This document shows, piece after piece, positions 56,455-64,000 of a stretch of 64,000 bases of DNA; the first letter of the stretch is position 1; every line of letters begins with the position of its first letter. The notes under the pieces are model-generated. The model ran no database searches. It was not told the DNA's origin and was given only the letters and a program-made list of their open reading frames with translations. The stretch is from positions 2,046,001 through 2,110,000 of the forward strand of contig CAVUDJ010000019.1 in assembly GCA_963740215.1 (NCBI GenBank), in the 5' to 3' direction. The position numbers were made by a program, and so were the translations under genes. This stretch comes from CAVVAL01 sp963740215 (GTDB taxonomy: Bacteria > Actinomycetota > Actinomycetes > Mycobacteriales > Cryptosporangiaceae).

Positions 56455-57879
56455 GTGACCCTCACGTCCACACCGAACACCGCCGGACCGGCGTCCGACG
56501 AGCGTGATTTCCGTGACCCCGAGTTGCGGCTGCAAGCGCTCTTCGACCAGGGCACCCTGCGCACGATCTCCGGCCGTGACAGCTCGGGCGTGATGACCGC
56601 CCGCGGCTACATCGACGGCAACCCCGCCGTTGCCTTCGCCACCGACGCCACCAAGATGGGCGGCGCGATGGGGTCCGAGGGCTGCCGGCACATCGTCGAC
56701 GCGATCGACACCGCGGTGCGCGAGCGGGTCCCGGTGCTCGGGCTCTGGCACTCCGGCGGGGCGCGTCTCGCCGAGGGTGTCGAGGCGCTGGACGCCGTCG
56801 GTCAGGTCTTCGCCGCCATGGTGCGCGCCTCCGGGCGGGTGCCGCAGATCTCGGTCGTGCTCGGCCCGGCCGCCGGTGGCGCGGCATACGGCCCGGCGCT
56901 GACCGACCTCGTGATCATGGGTCCGGGCGGGCGCGTGTTCGTGACCGGCCCGGAGGTCGTGCGGTCGGTCACGGGCGAGCAGGTCGACATGGAACGCCTC
57001 GGCGGCCCGGAGCCGCACGGCCGGCGTTCCGGCGTCGTCCACATCACCAGCAAGACCGACGCCGACGCGCTGGCCAAGGCCCGCGACCTCGCCGCCCTGC
57101 TCGGTGGCCAGGGGCGGCTCTCCCCCGCCGACATCCGCGACGGCGACGACCTCGCCGAGAAGCTGCCCGAGCAGGCGAACCGCGCCTACGACGTGCACCC
57201 GCTGATCAACGCCGTGCTCGACGGGCCGGGCGTGGAGCTTCACGCCAAGTGGGCGCCGAACGTGGTCACGTCGCTGGGCCGCCTCTCCGGCCGCACCGTC
57301 GGCGTCATCGCGAACAACCCGATGCGGCTCGGCGGCTGCCTCGACTCCATCTCCGCCGAGAAGGCCGCGCGATTCGTGCGGATGTGCGACTCGCTCGGCG
57401 TGCCGCTCGTCGTGCTCGTGGACGTGCCCGGGTACCTGCCCGGAGTCGGCCAGGAGTGGGACGGCGTCGTCCGGCGCGGCGCGAAGCTCCTGCACGCGTT
57501 CGCCGAGGCCGTCGTGCCCCGGGTGACCCTGGTCACGCGCAAGGCGTACGGCGGCGCGTACATCGCCATGAACTCCCGCTCGCTCGGCGCCACCGCCGTG
57601 TACGCGTGGCCGGGCGCCGAGGTCGCCGTCATGGGCGCCTCCGCCGCCGTGAACATCCTGCACCGCAAGAAGCTGGCCGCCGCCCCGGCGGAGGAGCGCG
57701 AGGCGCTGCGCGACAAGCTGGTCGGCGAGCACGAGCGCATCGCCGGTGGAGTCAACCGCGCGCTGGAGCTGGGCGTGGTCGACGAGGTGATCCAGCCCAC
57801 CGAGACCCGCCGCCGCATCGCGGAGGCCCTCGCCGCCGCGCCGGCTGCGCGGGGCGCGCACGGCAACATCCCGCTCTAG
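56455..57879 (+). CDS. accD: acyl-CoA carboxylase carboxyltransferase (beta) subunit
   Basis: A 474-residue biotin-dependent carboxyltransferase. The two crotonase-type oxyanion regions are visible: PAAGGAAYGPAL in the N-terminal half and KAYGGAYIAMNS in the C-terminal half, with VLVDVPGYLPGVGQEW and VMGASAAVNILHRKK. It transfers carboxyl from biotin to acetyl- or propionyl-CoA, supplying malonyl-CoA for the fab enzymes just upstream. GTG with GGAG six bases upstream. The biotinylated alpha subunit is not in the window. The paralogue number of accD is not inferable. Confidence 0.93.
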   Translation: MTLTSTPNTAGPASDERDFRDPELRLQALFDQGTLRTISGRDSSGVMTARGYIDGNPAVAFATDATKMGGAMGSEGCRHIVDAIDTAVRERVPVLGLWHSGGARLAEGVEALDAVGQVFAAMVRASGRVPQISVVLGPAAGGAAYGPALTDLVIMGPGGRVFVTGPEVVRSVTGEQVDMERLGGPEPHGRRSGVVHITSKTDADALAKARDLAALLGGQGRLSPADIRDGDDLAEKLPEQANRAYDVHPLINAVLDGPGVELHAKWAPNVVTSLGRLSGRTVGVIANNPMRLGGCLDSISAEKAARFVRMCDSLGVPLVVLVDVPGYLPGVGQEWDGVVRRGAKLLHAFAEAVVPRVTLVTRKAYGGAYIAMNSRSLGATAVYAWPGAEVAVMGASAAVNILHRKKLAAAPAEEREALRDKLVGEHERIAGGVNRALELGVVDEVIQPTETRRRIAEALAAAPAARGAHGNIPL

Positions 57880-57892
57880 CCGCGAGTCTTGT

Positions 57893-57932
57893 GGTCGCAC
57901 TTTTCCGGCCTATGGCCCGGAAAAGTGCGACC
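57893..57932. repeat. dispersed 40-bp palindrome, copy 3
   Basis: Arms GGTCGCACTTTTCCGG (57893-57908) and exact complement (57917-57932), loop CCTATGGC. It lies between the convergent accD and GH3 stops, 14 bases after accD. Arms are identical to copy 1 over 15 bases. Confidence 0.92.
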
Positions 57933-57940
57933 GACTTCGT

Positions 57941-59629
57941 TCAGCAGGACGTGCGGGGCAGGCCGGCGACCGGTACCGGTGAGCGGCCCGTGGCGCGCGC
58001 CTTGCCGGCGATCACCGCCGCCACCGCGTCCAGCGACGCGGGCACGCCGCTGTAGGTGGCCAGCAGCACGGGGGACGTCGCCGACGACAGCAGATAGGGC
58101 GTGTCCAACGCCACGGTGACGCCGGCGGGCTTGAGATCCGCCCGGCCGTCGCCGTACCCGACCAGGTGGATGGTCTCCCCCTCGCCGACGCGGACTCCGT
58201 TGCGCTTCAGCGCCTTGGTCAGCGCGGCGCGATGCCGGGCGGCTCCGCCGGTGACGGTGACCGGCTGGCGGATCAGCGGCGCGCCGCAGCTCCCCCGGAA
58301 CTGGGTCACCGCCGCCGCTGCCGCGGCCGCCACCGCGTTCTGGTTCGTGGGCGTCGCGAGCGTCTCGATCGCCGGCTGGCGGGCGATGGCGAGGCGCTTC
58401 TTGAGCGTGAGGATCCGCGTCACTGACGCGACCAGCTGAGCACGCGGCACCCTGCCACTGGACACCGCGTCGAGCAGGCCGCGCTGCGCCGCACGCAGGT
58501 CGGGCGGCATCAGCAGGACGTCGTTGCCGGCGAGCATCGCCCGCACCGCCGCTTCACCGGCCGGGTATCGCTTCGTGACCGCGCCCATGTTCAAGGCGTC
58601 GCTGATCACCACGCCCTTGAAGCCGAGCTGGCCGCGCAGCAGGTCGACGAGAACCTTGCGGCTGAACGTGGCCGGCGTGCCGGGGTCGAGCGCGCGCACG
58701 TCGAGGTGGCCGGTCATCACCAGGGACGCACCGGCTGCGATGCCGCTACGGAATGGCGCCACGTCGCCGGCGAGCAGCGTGGAACGGTCCTGCTTGAGGA
58801 CGGGCAGCTCCTCGTGGCTGTCGGCGCTGGTGTGGCCATGCCCCGGGAAGTGCTTGAGCGCAGTGCCGACGCCGGCCGACTCGTACCCGCGTACCGCCGC
58901 CGCGACCCGTTGTCCGACGAGTGCCGGGTCGGCGCCGAACGAGCGGGATCCGATGACGGCGTTGCCTGGACCGCCGGTAACGTCGGCCACTGGCGCGAAG
59001 TCGACGTTGATCCCCAGCGCGGCGAGTTCCGCGCCCGAGACCCGGGACGCCGCCTCGGTGACGCGCGGGTCGGTGGCAGCGCCGAACGCCATCGCGGACG
59101 GCAACAGCGTCACGCCGTCGCGGATCCGGGTGACCGTGCCATGTTCCTGATCGGTGCCGATCAGCAGCGGCGCGGCGGCGGGCAGCGTGGCCGACGCCGA
59201 CTGCAGACCGGCGGTGAGCTTGCGTACCTGCGGCGGCGAGTCGATGTTCGACGTCGGGTTGGTGCCCGCAGTGGCGTCGCCCGAGGCGCGGCGCACCAGG
59301 ATCAGGCCGCCGAGCCGGTACTTCTCGACCAGCTGCGCGGGGGTGTCGACGCCGCCGAGCTTCTGGTTGCCCTCGCGCGACCCGCCGCTGATCTTCACCG
59401 CGTCGGTGCCGTACGCGTGCGGCATGAGTACCTGGCCGACCAGGTCCTCGTCGCCCAGCCGCGCAGCCATGCAGCCGGATCGGCGGGGACTTCCGGCGCA
59501 ATCGCTGGTGCGGGTCTCTCCTGACGCGCCCCGCTCGCACCGTCGCCGTCACCGGAGCTTGCCGGACGAACACCCGGCAACGGTGACGGCGACGGCGGCG
59601 GACACCACGACGGCGCGCAAGAACCTCAC
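57941..59629 (-). CDS. GH3 beta-N-acetylglucosaminidase-like lipoprotein (frame breaks near the N-terminus)
   Basis: From the GTG at 59629 a lipoprotein signal is clear (RFLRAVVVSAAVAVTVAGCS, lipobox VAGC). As written it meets an in-frame TGA at 59549; skipping one base near 59560 gives a normal Ser/Gly/Pro linker (SSGDGDGASGARQERPAPAI), and a shift of the opposite sign near 59467 returns to the main frame. The GH3 domain follows: PLLIGTDQEHGTVTRI, KHFPGHGHTSADSHEEL, VMTGHLDVRALDP and nucleophile Asp in GVVISDALNMGAV, as in NagZ. A C-terminal domain starting VTVTGGAARHR completes it. It probably trims muropeptides or chitin oligosaccharides at the outer face. Confidence 0.82.
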
Positions 59630-59766
59630 GCGCCCTAGCACACCACTACCGCGCCACCCCCGTCGAATCGGGCGCGGCCCGCCCAGACCGGAGCTGCGGG
59701 CCCACCGACGGCCGTGCCGAGGTGGTGCAATCCGTGGCTGGGTTGGTGGCGGTCGGGCGCGGTGCG

Positions 59767-60258
59767 TCAGCCCACCTGGTGAAGCCACGTCACCGGAGCG
59801 CCATCGCCTGCGTGGCGGTAGGCCTCCAGCTCCATGTCCCACGCGGCTCCGAGCAGCTTCTCCAGGCCGTGTGCGAGCGCCTCAGGGCCGCTGGCGGTGG
59901 CGAGGAGGCTGCGGATGCGGTCCTCGGAGATGAGCACGTCACCGTTCGCGCTCATCGTGCTGCGGTGGATGCCGCGGCTGGGCACGTACGCGATGCGCTC
60001 ACCGTCGACGCCGGGGCTGGCCTCCTCGGTGACCTCGAAGCGGATCATCGACCAGGAGCGCAGGGCGGACGCCAACTCACCACCGGTGCCGACGCGCCCG
60101 GACCACTGACACTCTGAACGTAGAGCTGTCTGATCCGCAGGCTGGGCGGTCCACTCCATGCGAACGGGCACGCCAAGTACCCGCGCCACCGCCCACTCGA
60201 CATGGGCGCAGACGGCCGGCGGGCAGGAGTGGACGTAAAGAACGCCACGAGCAGCCAC
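59767..60258 (-). CDS. DUF3145 protein
   Basis: A 163-residue actinobacterial DUF3145 protein: ARGVLYVHSCPPAVCAHVEW, VLGVPVRMEWTAQP, SALRSWSMIRFEVTEEASPG, RIAYVPSRGIHRSTMSANGD and the end DGAPVTWLHQVG. GTG with GGGAGG five bases upstream decides the start. Function unknown; in other actinobacteria it is found next to the fab-accD cluster, here separated only by the GH3 gene. Confidence 0.93.
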   Translation of the reverse strand: MAARGVLYVHSCPPAVCAHVEWAVARVLGVPVRMEWTAQPADQTALRSECQWSGRVGTGGELASALRSWSMIRFEVTEEASPGVDGERIAYVPSRGIHRSTMSANGDVLISEDRIRSLLATASGPEALAHGLEKLLGAAWDMELEAYRHAGDGAPVTWLHQVG

Positions 60259-60354
60259 GTGGACCTCCCGGTGAGACGAGGTACGCCTTCCCCAACGACC
60301 TCTCACACCGTGAAGCTGCCACCAATGATGCACGTGAGGCTGGTGTTTCGCCAG

Positions 60355-61228
60355 CTATCTGGGCCGTTTCCCCTCCTCGTGGGTCGCCGCAACGGCCGAT
60401 TCGAGCGTAGCCAACCTGGCGGAGATGTCACGCATCATCGCGAGCAACTCGCCGCGCTCGTCGGCGACATCCTCGATCTGCTCGTCGACGGATTCGGCCA
60501 TCTCCTCCACCGACTCGGCGACGCGCTCGACCGCGGTCTCGACGTGCTGGAACTGGCCGACGAACCACGCGGCGATGCTGGCCGTGAGGACACCGAGGAC
60601 GGCGATCCCGGACAGCATGAGCGCGGCGGCCATGAACCGGCCCTCGGCGGTCACCGGGAACCGGTCGCCGTAGCCGACCGTGGTCATCGTGGTGAGCGCC
60701 CACCAGAGCGCGTCACTGTAGGAGACGATGTTGGCGTCCGGATCCTCGCGCTCCACCTCCAGCACTGTCAGGGCCCCGGCGAACAGGACCCCGAGCGCGA
60801 GCAGCGCGGTGTAGGTACCGGTGCGCACCTGGAGGCTTTGTCGCGACAACCGGCTGGCGACGCTGACCACGCCGAGGAGTCGCAGCAGCCGCAGCGCGAC
60901 GAGAACGCGGAGGCCCCGCAGCGGCGGCACCAGCACGACGATGAGGTCCGGTATGTGGGTACGGACGAACCGCCACCGCTCCTGCACGAGCGTCAGCCGG
61001 ATCATGTACTCGACGACGAACACGAGCCAGATCACGATGTCCGCCCCGTGGAGCGCGTTCTGCCAGCGCAGGCGACATGTCCCGGTCTATCAGGGGCCAT
61101 ATCAGGACGACGAGGAACGCGACGGCGAAGGCCAGCATCCAGCTTTCGGTCCGGTCCACGAACCGTTCGTAGGCGCCGTTCGCGCGGGCGCGGTCGAGCC
61201 GGGCGACGGCCGCTGGGATCAACGACAT
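60355..61228 (-). CDS. voltage-gated-type potassium channel (frame break)
   Basis: With one base skipped near 61069 this is a 290-residue 6-TM channel. S1 SWMLAFAVAFLVVLIWPLI and an S2 IVIWLVFVVEYMIRL are visible. S4 is RGLRVLVALRLLRLL with regular Arg, and the pore has the selectivity filter TMTTVGYGDRFP before S6 LMLSGIAVLGVLTASIAAW. A cytoplasmic coiled coil (~220-280) has many Glu/Val heptads and ends KRPR. It conducts K+ across the cytoplasmic membrane. As written S1 is disconnected from the pore. Confidence 0.88.
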
Positions 61229-61332
61229 GCTGCGACTATGCCGCAGCGAGCGGCGCGGGAGGTGCGGCAGGCCGCAGCTCTGCCCGTTCGTGCCGCGCGG
61301 GACAGCGTCCGCCCGTCCGGGCAGGTCGGCAG

Positions 61333-61388
61333 CCCCCTAAATGCTCCCGACAGCGCGTGCGAGCACGCTGGCGGGAGCATTCAGGGGG
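61333..61388. terminator. 17-bp inverted repeat after the 61.4-62.1 kb membrane gene
   Basis: CCCCCTAAATGCTCCCG (61333-61349) pairs with 61372-61388 over 17 positions with one A-C mismatch. It lies 21 bases beyond the stop of the minus-strand membrane gene, upstream of the channel gene. Confidence 0.7.
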
Positions 61389-61408
61389 TGGTGGCGGGAG
61401 CCCGGACC

Positions 61409-62082
61409 CTAGTGGTCGAGCCGGTTCATCGGCGTCGCGGCCCGCAGTGGGCCGCGCAGCTGGGCCATCGCACCGCCGAGCGGGCTGCCCAGCGGCGCGC
61501 TGAGCGGTCCCGGGCTGAGCAGCTGGCCGGGCGCCGGGTACGTCTCGACCGGGAGCGGGCCCCTGCTCGGGCTCGGGGGTCGCTGCCACCGGCACCGGTT
61601 CGAACTCGGCTCGGCTCGAGGAGCGCCTCCTGCTCGGCCGTCGCCTGGGCGGCACGCTCGTACATCATCCCGGCCTGGTGCGCGATCGCGCCGACGATGG
61701 CCGGCACGACGGGCAGCAGCCAGCTGGCGACGAAGCCGACGCCGTTGGCCGAGTGGACGACGAGCACGGCCGCGGCGGCGGCGCCGAATCCCTTAACCAC
61801 CGCGCGCCACACGGCGCGGCCGGTGTCGAGGGCGGCGAAGCCCGCGAAGGTCTGGAGGGCGCGGACGTCCTTGCGTCCGAACGTCACCCCGGCAACGCCG
61901 GCGGTGATCGAGGTGCCGAGGACGGACGCCCAGAGGTGGCTACCGGTGGTGGCCGCCACGAGAACGATCGTCAGGAGTCCGCAGCCGCCGGCGATGGCGG
62001 CCCTGATCCAGTCGGTACGTTCTCCCGGGTACCAGTAGTACTTCGTGATGCCGCCGCTCGCAGGTCGCTCAAACCTTCCCAT
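61409..62082 (-). CDS. membrane protein, unknown function (two frame breaks)
   Basis: With single bases skipped near 61608 (agc-c-gag) and 61547 (ggt-c-gag) this is a 223-residue protein. It has an N-terminal cytoplasmic part (GGITKYYWYPGERTDW), about four hydrophobic segments (AAIAGGCGLLTIVLVAAT; VLGTSITAGVAGVTFG; GFGAAAAAVLVVHSANGVGF; WLLPVVPAIVGAIAHQAG) and a Pro/Ala-rich tail ending MAQLRGPLRAATPMNRLDH. ATG with GAGGTGGG upstream. I do not recognise a family. Confidence 0.65.
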
Positions 62083-62204
62083 CTGGCCCACCTCGGTCTC
62101 GGTACCGATGTCACGGAAAGTGTTCACACCATTCTGATGTGTAACCGGCGAGCGTGTAAATAGCGAATCGGAAGTAACTTAGGCGAGGGTAACCTGGCCC
62201 GTTT

Positions 62205-62603
62205 TCAACCAGTTGGGGAGGGCTCGCCGCGTGCTGCCCGGCGCGCGACCGCGGCAGCCCACCAGACCAGCGGAATCTGCAGCGGGAGGCGGGCCCAGCT
62301 GGCCGCCTGGTAGGCGATGGAGCCGCGTCCGGAGTCGAGAGCCATCTGCACGTTCGCCGGGAACACCGCCACGAAGAGGGCGGCTGCCGCCCACCCACCG
62401 AACCGCCGCGTGCGCGGGTGCGCGACGAGCGCCGCGCACGCCAGCTCTGCGGCGCCACTCGCCGCCACCAGCAGTTCCGGCTCGGGCAGCGCCTTCGGGA
62501 TGATCTTCACGTACGGCCGGGGTGCGGCGAAGTGCAGCACCCCCGCCGCGGCGAGCACGCCGGCGAGCAACCACGGCGAGGACCGCTTCCATCGAGAGGA
62601 CAT
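62205..62603 (-). CDS. DoxX-like membrane protein
   Basis: A 132-residue four-helix membrane protein: SPWLLAGVLAAAGVLHFAAP, ELLVAASGAAELACAALV, GWAAAALFVAVFPANVQMAL and PLQIPLVWWAAAVARRAA. The spacing and FPANVQMA segment fit the DoxX/methylamine-utilisation MauE-like family. Function unknown. The ATG lies 12 bases after the stop of the beta-propeller gene, so both are probably co-transcribed. Confidence 0.82.
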   Translation of the reverse strand: MSSRWKRSSPWLLAGVLAAAGVLHFAAPRPYVKIIPKALPEPELLVAASGAAELACAALVAHPRTRRFGGWAAAALFVAVFPANVQMALDSGRGSIAYQAASWARLPLQIPLVWWAAAVARRAARGEPSPTG

Positions 62604-62614
62604 GCGGTCAGTCG

Positions 62615-64000
62615 TTAGAACGCGACCCAGTCCACTTCGGAGAGATCGCGTGAGGCGGGAGGCGCGCAGTCCAGCTGCTGAGACCGTCCACAGTGTCTCG
62701 CCGATGACGATCGAGCGCCGGATCGAGGTGTCGCCCATGGTCGGCGCCGGGTGCCGGACAGTGCCACGCTCCGTGAGCTTTCCGTCCCGCCAGGAGAGGA
62801 CGAGGGCGTGGCCGGACGGGACCGGGTACGGCGTGTCGAAGGCGACGTTCCTGTGCCCGTTGACCGGGACGACGATCGTCCCGTCATCCGGCCAGTACAG
62901 GAACGCGTGCGGGTCGAACTCGACCTCGGAGCTGCTCTGCGCCATGTGGTGCTGGGCGATCCGCCGCGGCTGCGCCGGGTCGGAGACGTCGAACACTGAG
63001 ACCTGCGTGCCGAGCTGCCGGCCTTCGCTCGTCGCCTCCTGGCCGACGCCGATGAGCGTCTTGTCGTCCACGGGGTGCAGGTAGGCGGAGTAGCCGTTGA
63101 TCTTGAGCTCGCCCGTGACGCGCGGCCGCTGGGGATCGCGCAGGTCGAGCGAGTACACCGGGTCGGTCTGGCGGAACGTCACCACGTAGCCGCGGTCGCC
63201 GGCGAACCGGACGGCGTAGATGCGCTCGCCCTTGCCGAGCCCGTCGACGCTGGCCGACGTGTCCAGCGACTTCCCGCGTGCGGCCAGTACGTAGACCGTG
63301 CTCTCGGTGGTCTGGTCTCGCGTGCTCGTGGTGGCGACGCGCAGGTGACCGTCGTGCTCGGACATCGCGTACTGGTTGAGCAGCGTGCCCTGCACCGCTC
63401 CCGACGCCACGTGCCGCGGGCGGCCGGGCTTGGAGATGTCGAACTGGTGCAGCTCGGTGCCTCGGCGGTGCCCCGGCCGCGCGTCACATGCAGGAGGGCC
63501 TGGTGCGCCACGTACAGGCTCTTCTCCGACGCGTAGACGGTGTCGCCGTCGGCCACGACCGTCAGCGGGTCGCCGTCGGTGAGCGACGTCTCCAGGTCGA
63601 GCGAGTAGATCGTGAGCATCGACGTACCGGAGAACTCAGTCGGACGTACCACGTGGTCGCAGGGAACCCGGCCCTTCTCGGTGCGGCCGCCGCTGTCGAG
63701 CTCGTACCGCGGCAGCCACTGCTCCTCGGTCGACTCCTCGATCCGCCGCCGGTTCTCCTGGTCGACCTTCGCCGGGTCGGCGATGCCGTCCTGGTACGCG
63801 TACGGCACCCGCGGACCGGACCGCACGACCACCCTGGCGACCGAGCCGACGTGGCGGGCGTCCACGTAGGCGCCGTCCACGGTCAGCGAGCTGAGCACAC
63901 GCGGGCCGCCGTCCAGCTCGACCTGCAGCAGCGTCGAGCCCGGCTGCTCCGGGTACGGGAGGACCGGCTTCGAGAGGGCGCCGTCCGGCAGCAGCGACCT
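62615..64000 (-). CDS. secreted beta-propeller protein, C-terminal part (frame breaks)
   Basis: The 5' end is beyond base 64000. The visible ~460 residues are beta-propeller blades (MLTIYSLDLETSLTDGDPLT, VYVLAARGKSLDTSASVDGL, QVSVFDVSDPAQPRRIAQH, FLYWPDDGTIVVPVNGH, TLWTVSAAGLRAS) of the PF09826-type secreted family. Two breaks: near 63460 one base seems to be missing, or two extra, between TRGRGTAEA and the TELHQFDI-like continuation. At 62648 one extra base separates RASRLT from the natural end DLSEVDWVAF. Probably extracytoplasmic; function unknown. Confidence 0.78.

Overview
The window comes from a very GC-rich actinobacterium. The evidence is GTG/TTG starts with strong GGAGG-type ribosome sites, leaderless genes, and actinobacterial markers: an RNase HI-CobC fusion, DUF3052, DUF3145, DUF3817, a PucR-type FasR regulator beside fabD-fabH-acpP-fabF, and an AhpE-type peroxiredoxin. 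A member or relative of Micromonosporaceae is plausible, but that is inference from gene content.

Layout. 0-7 kb: the end of a TauE/SafE permease, then a leftward GTGA-coupled operon (Nif3, zinc-ribbon coiled coil, RNase HI-CobC), a membrane-anchored orphan and a UvrD-like helicase. 7-13 kb: a secreted chitinase behind a DasR-like operator, an MDR oxidoreductase, an ArsR-SRPBCC pair, a secreted three-repeat protein, and an HNH nuclease with a structured leader. 13.6-18 kb: small membrane proteins, a TnpB element, and a HelD-like RNA polymerase-binding helicase. 18-24 kb: a P450, an apparently intracellular subtilase, a polysaccharide lyase and an ECF42-type sigma factor coupled to a YCII/DGPF protein. 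24-45.9 kb: a mosaic region full of relics (MmyB-type regulator, methyltransferase tail, IS481 transposase tail, glycosyltransferase start, Nudix/hydrolase deletion scar). It also holds a 1147-residue nine-repeat secreted protein, a SUKH protein and a rifampin phosphotransferase (rph) behind a rifamycin-associated element. 45.96-64 kb: a conserved core of tRNA-Val, peroxiredoxin, DUF3052, YjbQ, pyruvate dehydrogenase E1 (aceE), pirin, FasR, fabD-fabH-acpP-fabF-accD, a GH3 lipoprotein, DUF3145, a potassium channel and envelope proteins.

How it works together. The 47.8-57.9 kb block links acetyl-CoA production (AceE, next to pirin) to fatty-acid initiation and elongation under a PucR-type regulator. 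The rph locus and the HelD-like gene are two candidate rifamycin-resistance functions in one window: drug inactivation and RNA polymerase protection.

Three sequence-level patterns stand out. (1) At least eleven places in otherwise well-conserved genes, including aceE twice, need one base skipped to restore the frame. Most likely these are consensus errors, but nearly all have the same sign and five fall on an in-frame CGA codon. (2) A dispersed ~40-bp palindrome with conserved arms and loop occurs three times, always at gene 3' ends. (3) The rifamycin-associated element is followed first by a 53-codon glycosyltransferase relic and only then by rph.
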